Positions 23,223-36,479 of a DNA stretch of 64,000 nt are shown here, piece by piece. The translations under genes and the position numbers were made by a program. The stretch spans positions 3,639,342-3,703,341 of the forward strand of contig NC_071399.1 in the NCBI RefSeq assembly GCF_022682495.2, in the 5' to 3' direction. This stretch comes from Desmodus rotundus. Its lineage: Eukaryota > Chordata > Mammalia > Chiroptera > Phyllostomidae. The notes under the pieces are model-generated. The model worked only from the letters and a program-made list of their open reading frames with translations, was not told the DNA's origin and ran no database searches. Numbering within the stretch: position 1 is the first letter of the stretch; the number at the start of each line of letters is the position of its first letter.

Positions 23223-26005
23223 AATATTACATTCTGAAAGCCAGCTTTGTAGATACTGTTTCTGGAGAGCTTTGTAGCCAGAATTATGGAAAATTCTTGT
23301 GGTTGTCATGGTTTTGATGAAGGAGCAAAGATCAAAATACTCGTAAATCTGGCTGATTTGCATGAAGTCGGAATTTTCAGTGACAGAGACTCCTGAATGG
23401 AGTCTTCTTGAAGCTGAAGGAGAAGAGAAGATAATCGCAGCTGGAAGGTGGCTGGGGGTTGAAGGGACTATCTGGGGCTTTGCCACTGTGCTTGGCGTGA
23501 ACCCGGGGAAGTGCCCAGCTGTGGCGAATGAAGTGGTCAGAGCTGGCACTTCACAGTGAAGCAGGTACTGGCCTGTGGGATTCGATGTGAGGAGTGGAGG
23601 CAGGCTTCCTCGTCAAATCCCTCATTTCCATCACCCACCACATTCTAGTCATTCCCCTGAGGTAAGATCCTTCGAACTCTCCTTCTAATGACATTAGATT
23701 ACCCCTGCTAGCCCCTGTTAGCCCCTGCTACCTGAGCAATAATCAGCTCATTGGCAGATAAACCACAGGAAGTGGATCCTGAATGCAGAGGTCAGTCAGG
23801 GTGGAGAGAACCTCGTGGGCCCAGTGGAACTAGCAACGTGGGCCCTGAGAGTGGACTGGGGGTGGGGGAGGACACAGGAGTAGACCCGGCTCTGATTCAG
23901 TTCCCGATCCCAGTGCAGGGATGAGTGTGTAAAGCCATCTTGCTACCTGGGTGTTTCTGTCTTGTGCAAACTCCCTGAGTGTCAGGCACGTCCTGTTTGC
24001 TTGGTTCCCCTTCAAAGCATCACTCACACCCAATGTTTTGCCCAGAGTTGGGGCCACTAAGTTTCCTTTCTCTATATCCCCAGTATTCCTTCCCCACCCG
24101 TGACTTAATTCTCCCCACTTGATTGTACAGAAAAATGTACTTCCCACCTTCTCCTTGAATGCCCCTCTGTGCGTCCATGGGCTAAGGGATGCCCACTGCA
24201 CAATGGGCGATGGCTCACAGGTCCTGCCATTGGGGAAGAACAGGTGGAGGATTCAAAAGTCAATTCCCTCTCTTTTCCTTTCCCACACAATTCGGGTGGC
24301 CGCTGAGAGGGTTTGGAGACTTGCAGCCAGAAAGGACTGTCCTTCCTCAACAACTCCGCTCCATGCAGAGGGCCGCTCTGGGGAGCAGGGCCCTGAAGAA
24401 TCTCCTCCTCCTCCTCTCCGTGGCTCAAGTGTGTCCTTGCACATGAGTCAGTCGATCCAAAACAAACACCATGTGTTTCTGAGTGACTGTGACCAGGTGT
24501 CAGCTAGTGAGTGTTCTCTCATGCACGCCCCCTGCCTCTCCCGAGCTTCCAGTCAACCCCCAAAGGTGAGGGCCACCTGTCAGAAGGAGGAGCGGGCGTT
24601 GGCCGTGGACGTGCTGGGGGCTAAGTAACGACTTAATGAGAGAGTGCAGGGGCTACGCTCGCCCAGGGTATCCTGCGCTTCACAGCCCTCATAGAGGTCG
24701 TCATGAAAGTAGTTATTTGGGTATTATTTGTTCAACATCTTGAACAAATTTGTTCATCAATAGTGTCTTCACGCTACTTTATTTCACGTTCCCTTTTGTG
24801 TCCCCTTGGTGCATTTTGCTTCCTGGTGTGTCCCCAGGGAAGCTCTGTGGCCCCAGAGCGTCGGAGAAGGCAGCAGTGGCTGTCAGTTGCGCCAAACACC
24901 AGCCATGATCACTGGCGGAGGCTCCCAGGGGCTACACAGGAGCAGAGGGAAAGTCCGGAGACTGTTGTGCATTAGTCATGGCATCCTCGCCCCCCGTCTC
25001 CACCACAAGCTTGTAATGACACATTTCTCAATCTGGGAATCCCCGAATCATTGTTGGAATCAGGAAGCAGGGGATGGTCACGTCCCGGCGGGGCGTGGAC
25101 AGCCTGTCAGTGTACCTGGCCTGACCCGATCCTTGTGTGCTCCAGATGGAGTTAGCCACAGCAGCACAGCCAGTGTCCCCTACTCCCAGGCAGGCCCCGA
25201 CCCTGGTCGCTGTTGTGTGCGTGTCAAATGGAGCCCCGTGTGGCACCTTCCCTCTGGAACGCCCGACAGCCTTGGACATGGTCCTCTGTCTTCTGTTTTT
25301 GTTCTCAATTCTCCTCGGAGTCAGAGGAGTGCAAAAACGAAAACTGTATCAACCATCCTTTGGGATTCACAACTACCTGTGCAATGTGCTAGGAGCAGGA
25401 AGAGATGTCATCTCACCTGCTCTGCAGCCCCTGGTGAGCTCAGGCAGGCAGGTATTGGGGAGAACATTCGTGCGCCATTCTCTGCTAACAGTCCCGGCTC
25501 CCCTCGGTGAGAAGAGGATGAGCCATCACTACCCAGCTGGGCCATGACCCGGGTGCTGGAGAGACGCCCACAACAGCCTTTCCTTAGAATCTTTCTGTTC
25601 ATAGATTTTTTTTTTTCAGACAGCTTTTGTCCAAATAAGGTGCTTACTCCTCTTGAGATAATTCCTAATATTTTGAAATGGGGTTCAAGTACTCCAGCAG
25701 TTCCACCGGCAGTGACCAGCACCTCCTTCCACAAATGGGCCGCTTGGTTGGGCCGACACACATGTTGTAATTGTACTTGGTTTCATTTGAAATATTTTTA
25801 GGGACTTTGAAAAAGGAATGGTTTATTTAGAAATCAGGAGGTAAACACAACCTTAAAATTATTATGTGAATGTGGGGGATTCAGAAAGATTAAAATAAAA
25901 ATATCACCACTAACAACACGGTGGAGTTATTTTTCCCCCTCTCCGTGCCATAGAATATTGTGCGTTTTTACTCCACTCAGGAGATTTTGAGCTCCAAGGG
26001 GAAGG
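23223..26005. other. GC-richer unique sequence with chance ORFs
   Basis: No gene was supported. The largest open stretch (24806-25510, plus) starts with TTG. Its first ATG is at 24905, giving about 201 codons, and it overlaps a second plus frame (25137-25547) and minus frames of similar length. It has no domain, signal peptide or repeated motif. A 10-bp unit occurs three times in tandem at 23701-23730 (nccccctgnta type). Confidence 0.5.
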
Positions 26006-26155
26006 GTCAAGTCAAAGAACAACTACAAAGTTCCCATGGACAAGGACGACGGGAGGAGGATTGAATGTGGGAGGTGGGGGATGGGCAGGGCAGGAGAGCA
26101 ATGGGGAAAAATGGGGACACATAATTGGACAACAATAAAAATAATTTAAAAATGT
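26006..26155 (+). mobile_element. Bat-type L1 3' end, 5'-truncated
   Basis: The recognisable 3' end is 'ttcccatggacaaggacgac', then a G-rich stretch (about 26048-26120), then 'aattggacaacaataaaaat' and an A-rich tail. No target-site duplication was identified. Confidence 0.65.
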
Positions 26156-27825
26156 AATTTTTAAATTTAATTTTCTGAAAAAAACCACTTGTAGAGTCTT
26201 TTGGATATTTTCCGTGGTGATCGAAATTTGTTCTTTGAGGCTAGAGTTTAATTTAGGGGACTGTCCAAAACACAGGAGTAGCCCAATGAATAAGACAGGT
26301 GATTAGGGTGTGTAGTACCACTCTTGTTTAAAAATAAAGAGAAATGGAAAAGATTTCTCCATAGGATTTTTTACACTAGGGCATCCGTGACCAGCCACTG
26401 TAACCTTACAAAATGCCTCTGTGAGGCAGATGCTAGATTAGTCTATTTTTTCTCTTCTCACCCAGGTTCTATGGATGGTAGTTTTATCCATGCCCCAGTT
26501 TTCATGGAATTATGGACCAAACTAGGCAGCAGGGGCTGGGTCTCACAGGCTTCCTGAGATTCCAGTCCCCTTCAGACAAATATTTCATATATCAACTTAA
26601 CATGATTAAATCGTGTTTCGGCTTTGCTGAATACTAAAAGCTAAATAGCTCCTGTGTTAATAAACCCATTTAAAATGCTTTTGGAAATGTTAAATTATCT
26701 GGAGGTGTGCCCACTAGATTCTAAATTCAAGTCCAGGTGGTACCTGACATTTTTTTTTTTGGTCTCTTCTAACACATGGGTTAAATTGAAGTTGCCTGAT
26801 CGTGAAAAAACATATCGCAAATATGTGGGCAAAGCTTTCCTCGCAGGCAGGAGAATTGCTCTGCCTCTTGGCCTTGGCCATGGTTTGTTTCACTTTTTTT
26901 CCCCCAAGTTCACACTTAAGGCCCATTTAATGCTTGTGTGACCACCACCTATTTCCTGTTATTGTGTTTCTTTTTATAGGCTGCTCTCCTTAGAGCTCTT
27001 ATCTTTTCATCAGCTCCCACTCCTTGGAGTTGGGATGGATTTGCCCGAGGCAGGGAAAGACTGAGGCACCCAGTTTACTTCTGAACGGAACCGCAGGGTA
27101 ACCTGTGACAGCAAAGGCTGCATGTCCAGTGAGGTTAGCGCTAGTGTTGTGGTTTTGTTGTTTGAAGTGCTGGCCAGAGGGAACTTTTAAGTTTCGAACA
27201 TTTTTTTTTTTCTCCAAGACTTTCTTATTTTAATCTAAGTTAGGACCTTAATGTGTCCACAGATCTCTTTTACATTATTTTTGGCTGAAGCCAGAAATGA
27301 ATTGCGTTGAAAAATATTATGAGAACACCTCTCTTTGTAGCTGAATGTAGTAGACACCACAGGCTTGGATTACTCAGAAAAGCCATAGAAAAACAGCCAC
27401 TGTGTCAGATTATCTGCTTAGTCAGATAGCAGCGCCGAACCGCTAGAGGCTTCCTTACCCAGAACACACTAAGTTTGTTACTGAGTAACTGCAAGGCGTG
27501 GCCAAGTGAGCAGCTACTTGTAAAGGAAGGGAATCGAAACCCCATGCCTATGCTTTTAATAACACGGCTAAGGAAAAGTCGTGCTCGGGTGCATTTCTAA
27601 GGCCCATTATATTTGGCAGGATGCTTGAGTCTGACATAATTAAATATGAAATACATGAACGAATTAACCTGAGTATCCCATAATAAAAAGCAAAATATAT
27701 GTATTTTCATCAAACTCTAGTCATTTTGAGATTATTTAAAAACTTATTTAACTAATAGAAACTTGGATTCTTAAGTGTGGAGGACAAGCAATTTGTACAA
27801 TTTCTCAATTTATGGACCAAGGTAG
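26156..27825. other. Unique sequence with one MIR fragment
   Basis: A reverse MIR-like fragment lies at about 26385-26460 ('tgcctctgtgaggcagatgc'). The rest is unassigned and no gene was seen. Confidence 0.4.
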
Positions 27826-27827
27826 CA

Positions 27828-27995
27828 ATTCATTCAATAAACACTTCCTAAGAATCTGCTCTGTACGGGGGGGGGGGGGGGGGGAGGGGGGGGGCTGGGA
27901 CAGGCGCTGATGACAACAAGCCACCAAGACACGATGTCCCTGCCCTCAAAGGAGTGGGTCTAATCGGAGAGACAGTTGGGTAAACACACATTGTC
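27828..27995 (-). repeat. L2 3'-end fragment (reverse) interrupted by poly(G)
   Basis: 'aattcattcaataaacactt' and 'ctaagaatctgctctgtac' are the reverse L2 terminus, and 'gatgtccctgccctcaaagg' continues it. Between them sits a run of 18 G, one A and 9 G (27867-27894), which replaces the normal 'tgccaggcactg'-like stretch. Confidence 0.65.
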
Positions 27996-28289
27996 ACCGT
28001 CCCTGTGCATTGAGCGTTAACACAATGACGCAGAGGGCTCCATGGGGACAGAGAGACCGCTTCCAATGCTGCTGGTGACACCTTACATCAACCACCCAGC
28101 GGCTGCAGCATGTGACTGAATCCTGGAGGTCAAATACGAACGTCCTCCATGGGAAAAGGGTCACAGACAGGGAGGCAATGAATTCTGGGAATTCTACCAT
28201 ATGCCAGATGACTGTTATAAGACCAGAGGCAGTTGTTTTACGTACCTTCCCATTACCTCCACCTGTCTCGTACTCTGTGCTGCACTAAA

Positions 28290-28440
28290 CATTGTGAACG
28301 CTCAGGGCCTTGGTTTTTCGTGTGCAAAATTGGCATAATGATAGGTTTTACTAAAGATTAAGTGTATCAATACACAGAAAGCACTTTGAACACTACTCAG
28401 AACATAATACCCTAGTACTTGTTAAGTATGGTTAGCTGTC
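28290..28440 (+). repeat. MIR SINE fragment
   Basis: 'gccttggtttttcgtgtgca', 'aaaattggcataatgatagg', 'aagattaagtgtatcaatac' and 'agcactttgaacactactca' follow the MIR 3' half in order. Confidence 0.6.
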
Positions 28441-28499
28441 TCCTCACGGTTGCCCATTCTTGCCAACAATGCCACACAGCAAAAGGCAGGGTGGTCGAT

Positions 28500-28650
28500 C
28501 CATTCAGTCATTTATTCCCAAATATTTATTAAGCACTTACTACGTGACAAGCATTGGGAATTCCAAAGGGAAAAGCACAAGTGCCTGCTCTCACGGAGCT
28601 TAAAATTCTAGTGCTGAGATGAAATAAAACAAGACGATCGTCAAACAAGC
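28500..28650 (-). repeat. L2 3'-end fragment (reverse)
   Basis: 'caaatatttattaagcactt', 'actacgtgacaagcattggg' and 'tgctctcacggagcttaaaa' match the reverse L2 3' end in order. Confidence 0.65.
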
Positions 28651-28935
28651 CAGTGATGGCCGTGTTCACACCCTACGTGATGCTCGTGGGGTTGAGAGCT
28701 TGGTGTTGAATTTCCTGGTTTTCCAGAAAGCTTGAGGCAGCCAAGGTGCGGAGCTACAAATCAGGACCGTTCATGGATCTACTGACTTGGAAACCAGCTG
28801 AAAAGAGCATACTGGCTCCGATATCATAGATTACAGCTAAGATAGCAGTAAGTTTAACACGCACCCCAGGCCGGGTTTTCTGCACTCATCACGTCCCTGT
28901 GCCAGCTGGTTTTCTCTATCCTATGTGGCACAAGG

Positions 28936-29203
28936 AGATTATTTTATTTATTTATTTACTTATTCATTGATTTTCATCCTCACCCGAGGATACTATTTTC
29001 ATTACTTTTAGCAAGGGGAGAGGAGAGAGAGGGGGAGAGAGAGAGAAATCGATGTGAAAGAGAAACATTGATGGGTTGCCTCTATATGCATCCTGATGGG
29101 GGATCCAACCTGCAACCTAGGGATGTGCCTTGACCGGACTCGAACCCGCAACCTTTCTGTTAATGGACGACACTCCAGCTCACTGAGCCCCACAGGCCAG
29201 GGC
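28936..29203 (-). mobile_element. Ves-type bat SINE, near full length
   Basis: Read in reverse, it has a tRNA-like head ending at 29203 ('agccctggcctgtggggctc'), a B-box-like 'gggttcgagtccggtcaagg' near 29140, and 'atcgatttctctctctctcc'. The 'tatcctcgggtgaggatgaa' sub-terminal motif and an A/T-rich tail follow. It is flanked by an imperfect duplication, tggcacaagg at 28926-28935 and tggcacaaagg at 29204-29214. Confidence 0.9.
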
Positions 29204-29214
29204 TGGCACAAAGG

Positions 29215-31195
29215 TTTTTAAAGACATTTTGTCCCAGACCTTCAAGGATAACTGCTGGCTGTGAGTGCCTCCTTACAGAACTCTATCGTGTATCTTGAAT
29301 CAAATGATCCATGTTCAGTTGCATTTAAAGTGCGGGTGTGAATGAGAGGTGTCGGAATTTAGATATAAATGCCACATGGTCCTTTTCTCTACTTAGCCCT
29401 TTATTATTCAAGAAAACGAAAGTCCAGTCAAAAGGACTTGTGAGCGGCATTGAGCAGCAGCGCACATCCCATGCTACCCTCCTTTGGTTCTTCGGGGTCT
29501 CAAGTTTCATTTTTACCTCATTCTAGGGATTTGGTTTCAATTGAAGCCTCGTTCAGAATGAACTGTCTCCAACGTCTACATCAGAAAGTACCTCTAGCTC
29601 AAGGGAGGGGTCACCGGTGGGGCAACCGGCTTACGTTACTTGTTCTGGCTTTCTCTTGCTGTCCTGGAGAGCCACCGGGGACTTGTCCTTCAGAAGCAAA
29701 AATGTTGAAATAAAAGTTATTGTATGTTGAGTAGCACTTTCCTCTCACGAAGTGTCCAAGTGTCAGGTAAAAAAACCCAGTGGCTCTCCTCAAACGGATG
29801 GGATGGGCATCCCACTGGGGCATCCTGGAGCCAAGTCCACAAGCTTGGACTTCTAGATGCTTGTGGAAATATCTAACTGATTTTGTCATGCCACTTGACT
29901 ATTACTGTTCTAAGGAACAGTGTTTTGACTTACAGCTTGAACTAGAACTTAGAGGGGTTCATGCATTTCTAGTGCTGAAATTTATTTGAAATGTATGATA
30001 TCTAAGATTTTACCTATTGAATCTATTTAGAATCCTCTTGGGCTATTTTGGGAGATATATTTGTATAACATGTGAAAAGCTAATTCACCATCCTTTAAAA
30101 TAATCCTTACTATGTCATTGAAAGGATTGAAATACAATATTTATAGAAGGTATTTTTCCCAGATTTAGAGTTTTAGTGAGCTTAGATAAATTATAAAAAA
30201 TATCTGTTGACAGTTATACTGATTTTAAGATTGCTAAGTAAAATCTCTAATGAAAAGCAGTTTATACAGGTTTAAAAACCCTTATTAAAATTATCTTTAT
30301 ATCTTACATGGTAATATTTTAAATTCTCCATATTTTGAAAGAAAAAATAGATAAATGATCTTACATTGGCAAAATATGTTAGAAATAAATACTAATTTTT
30401 AATCTATTCCAGTTTAAGGAAGGTTTGTATTATGGCCATATCTGCCTAAACTTTCAAATATATTGAAGAAATGAATTCAATATATTTGTATAAAATTTAA
30501 AATATCAATGGAAAAAATTAATAAATTAAGAGACCAATATAATTTTTCTCGTGTTTGACTGAACCAGGGGGTTTTAAAAACATCATGAAATTCGCTAAAA
30601 TATTTTTTAAACTATTAGATAAGTAGTAATATTCTGTATTTTTATCAGATTTATCTATAATTAGAATATGATTACATAAATTGCTGAAATAGATTGTGGA
30701 TATTTCAGTTCTGAGTATGTTTGCACACAGGCTATGAGCAAACGCATCCCATTCATCTGTTTCTAGATTCACTCACTGACTACATACGTTTTTAAAATCT
30801 GAACCGCCCTGAAGGAACGCATAGATGTGAACCAATGGCTTGGATAAAGGGTACACTAGAAAAGCTCACGATTGTGTAATCCATGGTCCTTGTTTCCAAG
30901 TTACTTTAAAAACGAATTTACCGTCTGTTTCTTAGAAATTCTTATGTTTATTATGGAAATTTAAAATAACGTGTGTAGAGTGGAGAGGAGAACTTCAACA
31001 CCACCTTTCGCCCCTTTCAGCACCGCGGTGTACAGGCCTCCTGAGACGTGTGTGTCTCTCTCTAGGTGTGCTTGTTCCACTTTCAGGGCCGCTTCTCTTA
31101 GAGTTCTTGTGCGTCTCACTCGGTCTGGCCTGTTGCAGTGGCCTGATTATGCGTCACATGCTGTGATTTCATTGGTTTGTGTACTTTTTAACTTG
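29215..31195. other. Unique AT-rich sequence
   Basis: No gene was recognised. The stretch is very AT-rich around 30.0-30.7 kb and somewhat GC-richer at 30970-31140. Confidence 0.45.
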
Positions 31196-31199
31196 TGGA

Positions 31200-31318
31200 C
31201 TCTTACACTATAAATTAAAAGACCGTAAGGGTGCAGACTGTGTCTTTGTGTTCATTATTTTATTCTCAACCCTTAAAAAATAAAAAAAAAAAAAACCCAA
31301 CCAGCAACAACAACAAAA
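31200..31318 (+). repeat. L2 3' terminus followed by A-rich tract
   Basis: 'ttaaaagaccgtaagggtgc' and 'agactgtgtctttgtgttca' match the sense L2 3' end (cf. 'gagggcagggactttgtctt'). An A-rich, CAA-containing low-complexity tract follows at 31276-31318. Confidence 0.5.
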
Positions 31319-31504
31319 AACAACTCTCCCTTGCTGCCTTTTGATCTTAATGGGTTAAAAACTTTCATATTTAGTTTAGCTTAAAACAAATTTACAGACA
31401 CTTCTTTATCAATGACATAACAGACTCATTAATAAACGAAGCCTACGACATGGATCTGAGACATTGAAGAATTTTGTCAGAAAGTGGTAAGTATAATCAA
31501 AATT

Positions 31505-31690
31505 GGATTTGTCTTTGCTCTGCTATTGATTAGCTTCGAGACTTGGGCAAATTACTTAACTTCTCTTGCTTGTTTGCTTATTGGGCAAATGACACTAACG
31601 GCCTAGAGATAAGGGTGCTATGAGGTTGAAACAAGATAAAGTATATGAAGCAGGTAGCAGGGCATGGCTCATGGTAACTACTCCAAAGTT
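31505..31690 (+). repeat. MIR SINE
   Basis: 'gcttcgagacttgggcaaat' and 'tacttaacttctcttgctt' form the MIR core. 'ggtgctatgaggttgaaac' and 'agggcatggctcatggtaac' form the 3' part. Confidence 0.75.
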
Positions 31691-34600
31691 AGTTCAGTTA
31701 CTATATATCTAGACTGAAAATAATTGTTGGAAGTGAATGGGACTGGTAGAGACAAAACTATACCATGAAATTCAAGGCTCTAAAGCCAAGTATTTGATTA
31801 AGGGTAACCAGTGGGCAGAGAATGGCATTATATAGAGAGCATCAACTCTTGGATATGGCTTCAAGTTATTTATGGGTAATGACATTTAAATAATCAATGT
31901 CAAAATTTCCACTCAAAATGGGCATATTTTACTGTGCTCTGCAATATGAATTTGGCATTTCTGAGAAGTTTTGTTGCTCTTAATTTTTTAAAGTGAAGGG
32001 GATGAGGCCCACTGAGGACAGTAAGAGTAAATGATTCAGAAGGTCAGTTCCCACACCTGTCTTCGACGGTGGCGTGAATGCTGACCCACCTTCTAAATTA
32101 CTCTTCGTTACTTCACCATTGTTATTTCTGAGGATGTAAACAAACTTCATTCCCCACAAGTCTTCAATATCCGCAAAGCATTTGAAGGTCTCCATTTTTA
32201 ATCTTTAACTTAGATTTTTCATAAAGATAAGTCACTATGAAGTTGCATTATTTGTATTTTATTGGGTGTAAATTTTAGTTTTGACACAAATTTTTGGGCC
32301 TTGCCGGCTACTGAGTGTGTTGCCATTAACCAACAATAATGTTTCTCTTATACTTATATCTACAATTATAATTTCAACCAATAATATGGCCCCATTCATC
32401 CTTAATCAACTAATGACATAAGGGAGTCAGTATTGATATTGTAGCCAGATACCAATATGTCCTATTTTGATAAATGACATGCAAGGTCTTAGAAAAATTT
32501 CTTAATTTTCACCTGGACAAGTAGATTTAAAAACTTAAAATTACCAAGATAAAAGACTCTGCTTGGCACTCGTAAGAGCCATTTGCCCGTTCATTAATGT
32601 CCCCTAATTACGTACATTTGAAATAACAGGCCTGAGAAAAGCCCCGCGCCTACTCCCTCTCCATCTTCAACAATGGCTCTTATCCACGGAATAACTTTCT
32701 CCAAAGTGACGCTTGGTCATTCTTTCTTGTATTGAGTGTTATTTGATATTTTTAAGGCCTGGGATTTACAACCTCCCTCTGGATTGAGGCCTCCCTGAAA
32801 ACGGGATACAAAGGCTCTCCTGTGAGCTCCCGATCAAAGTGTCATCTGAGAGCGAACTGCCGTTGAATTTCAAACAGAGATACAGAAAAAAAAAAGAAAT
32901 AGATCTGATCTTATTGTCTAAAAGGAAGTAGGAAGCCTTTACAACAGCTACAAAGCAGATAATTAAAAAGTAAGTTCTGTATATTTCTCTGTATTGCCTA
33001 CTACTTGCTCTCTTTTGGAAATATACCTTATACTCTTTATTTTGCCACATGAAGTTTTCTCTCTAAAAGGTTCTTTTTTTCCTCTTTAATCACTCACACA
33101 GATTAGACTCCCCAGCTGCTTTCCCCTCCCTCCCTGGTGTCTTTCTGTACCACAGAGTAATGAACTTGGAAAACCTATAAATAGCAACATGGGAAAAAAA
33201 AAGACATCAAATGTAAACCTTTTATGTTTTGCCTGTGTGACCTATTCCCATACATGATTCACATTATTTTAACCCAATTCCACTGCTTCAGGAGAGATTT
33301 ATCAGACTGTTGGAAGGAAGGCTCTTTCAGCTCGGGGTGCACCTGCACAAGTGTGTGAGCAGGTGTTCCCACATTCCGTAGCTGATCAGTGTTCTGGTGC
33401 ACTCAGGGGCTAACATTCTAATGCACGTGCACTATTTCTAAGTAGGCAGTTACAACACGTGGATTTTGATTTGGTGGTTCCGCCCAATTCAACAGAAAAA
33501 GGGAGGACAGAAGAGTCAATCCTCCTGACCCTGTCAGCAATGGAGAGAACCGTCAGCTCTCGCCGTCATTTATACTGTCACGCTGATGGATTAGCTTATA
33601 TTACACACGAGTTAGGTGCCAAATGATGGCTCTAGATTCTGGTTCCAAGGAAAACAGCCGAATCTGCAGCCCTTAAAGTCCTGAAGAAGCAGTGAGTTCT
33701 GGCCCTTTGATAGAAGTAAGAGAGACTCATAGCTAACGAACGCGAACATGTGTCAACAGAAGCTACACACGTAGTTCATTTACCTGATCAGATGTCACGT
33801 GAGGAGTTAGAGCTGGCTGTGACTCCATGAAGTTTGACAGAGCCTCTCTGTTCCATTGGCTAAAAGGCTTCTTCCTGTGTGTCTCAGGTGTTGGGGATGT
33901 CTGTGCCATCAGGGCTGAGGTCAAGCTCCCAGACACAGGGCATGGAAAAGCTGGTGAGCCATCCCGGGCACTGGAGAGCACCCAGAAGTGGCTGCGCAGA
34001 CAGGTGGGGGCTGGCATACAGGCTGAGCATCAAGGGGACCCAACACCTGGATACCATGTCCAAATGCCAGCCCCCCGCAGAGGAGGTCACCACCAGGTCA
34101 GTGCTCAAGGCCACAGGGACAGCCTGCAGGGGACGGTGAGGGTAGGGTGAGCACAGGACCGCCTCCTCTCCTTTGATAACAGGGCGATGGAGAAGCCACC
34201 TCAGGAGCCCAGATCACATTCAGGGAGTGGAGAATTTGAGGAGTGAGGACGGAAGCTTCACCAACCAGGTTTGATGTAATGATCTTGAATATGTAAGAGG
34301 AAGTAAGGTAGTTCACTACCCAGCAGCTTTGCAGTCTCATGAGCTAAGTTTAATGACAGAGAAATAGTTACATCTTTGCGCACTTGGGTGTGTGACTGTA
34401 TAAAATGTCAATTTATACTTCACAATGTGCCACACAGGCAGAAGGCAGACTTTTCACTTCACAGCAAATGACAGAAAGTATTCGCTTTTAATAATCTAAG
34501 TAGATACCAATCTGAAAGTCTGTAAGGAGAAATGACTTCTGCTCCTCGATTTCTTTTGGAAACATAGGATTAGAACACAAACCTTTTCTTGTTTATGTTT

Positions 34601-36479
34601 CCACTCCACTGGCGTTTAGCTATAGTTGAATGAAAGCAAAATAAAGCAAGGTGTCAAATAAGTATATGAACTCTTCATTTTTGAATATATGCTTTCATGG
34701 CATAATTCTAGCTTTCCTTGGTGATATTGATGGGAAGGTCAGATTTACTGAGGGGTAACTTTTAGTCTTTGAAGCATCACCCAAAAGTGTAAGTAAGGTC
34801 TTTGTCCGCTAATGAGCGTTCTTTGATGTGACTGGGTTTGTGAAGCCCAGCACTGTGAATGGACCGTCAATCAACTCACAGCTGCACTAAGCCCCTCAGA
34901 TGGCCGTATCCATGGCAACAAGCCAAAAGTGGCCACACAGATTAATCCATTTGTGTGAAAGTCTCAGTGAGAGTCCACTTTCATCTTCCAGAGAGTGCTG
35001 CTAGGGAATCTGATGGTCGTATAAAATACTGAGCGGAAGCGAGAGAGTGGTGGACACCACGGGGTCTGGTTCCCGTAAGCAGTGGGCTTCGTGTCCTTTT
35101 TCTTGGCTCGGGATGATTGAGAACAGTTGGGGGTTTGATGTCGCCACCCTAATGTTCTTTTAATAAAAGTTGCATTAATTTAATGCTCACACGCGGGCTC
35201 CTTCTTCATCGTCTCACTAATGCCATCGACTCAGCCTGGACAATAAGCCCAGTGAGTGGCACAGTGGCACAAAATTAAAAAGTAATCTTTTTTCTTGCTG
35301 TTTTATTGCTAATTGTGTTCCCCTAACAGTGCATGAGGGATACCGCCAACATCAGATCTGATTGTTAACTTACTCTGTTGTATGAATAAATGAAGCTAAG
35401 TCTTTGCATTGTTGTTAAAGTGAAAAGAAAATTCACTGAGCATCTCTCTGTCTTCTTAGAACCTTGTACGAGTCCTGTATCTAGACAAATCTGCTCTTCA
35501 ATCACGTCTTTAAAAAGACATATTTTGTTCCGGTGTTAGGATGAACTTACGGAAAATCAAATTACAAGAGGTATTGTCAACGTTACTTAAATGAACTCTT
35601 AAGACAAGGGGACTCTTCACAAAGCAAATATATAGGAAGCTACTGCCTTTTCATTTGGAATTTATTATTCACTACTGAAGGATATTCAGATGAAAGCACA
35701 TGAGTGACAGATTGAACGTTTTCTCGTTATTTCTTGCTTGGGGATCTGAGTTATATTTTCATATACAGAAATAAATGGAATTACTTTCTACTCTGTAGTT
35801 CTTAGCTTGTTCAAGCCATACAACTCTTTGAAAATCAAATAAAAGCTTTAGACTCCTATGAAAATTACACCTACGTACAAATTTGCAGCAATTTTAGGTG
35901 ATTCTCGGACCATCGGTTAAGAAAATGTCGGTCAAATCCATATTTAGAATTTTCTCTTAAATGTTCCATGGAGCCCTCTGGTTTCAGTTCCCACATTAGG
36001 AGAGTCTGCAGGTTGTCATTTCCACATGTACAGGGAACGTCGGGCAAAGAGAGTCATGGAGATACATGAAGCCAGAGTCTCAGTGGACACCTGTTTGTTT
36101 ACCTGGAGCAGGAGAGGCTGGCTCTGTGCAGGGACAGGAACGCTTCAGTGCCACTTCTACTGAGCCTTGGGGGCTAGGAGGATACACCCTGGAGATTGAC
36201 AAGCTCTGCGGGGGTGGGAGGAGGTCTTGAACAGTCTTAGCCCCATCGCAGCCAGAAGGGACATTTCTCCTGCCCCCTCTCGAGGTGGAGTAGATGGTGT
36301 TGGTGAGAGAAAGCGAACCCCACATGTGAGCGTTGAACTAATGTACGTTTCATTACAAGAACATTATGGTGGCAATGTCAAGTCCTCAGCTGTTCTCTAT
36401 CATCACTTGCTGATAAAAAGGAAAAGAAGCTCCACTGTTTACAGGAAGAACATCACTATTTCTCCTAAGATTTGCCCGT
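31691..36479. other. Mostly unique sequence; candidate conserved blocks
   Basis: No gene was supported. 32540-32700 and 35150-35290 are clean, non-repetitive stretches with TAAT/ATTA motifs that could be conserved elements (low confidence). 33850-34150 is a GC-rich block in which three frames are open at once (one from an ATG at 33827), with no recognised product. Confidence 0.4.

Noticed and set aside
24806..25510. 234-codon plus frame as a gene
   Set aside because: It begins with TTG, not ATG; the ATG-based frame is shorter, overlaps others in both strands, and has no domain or exon signals.
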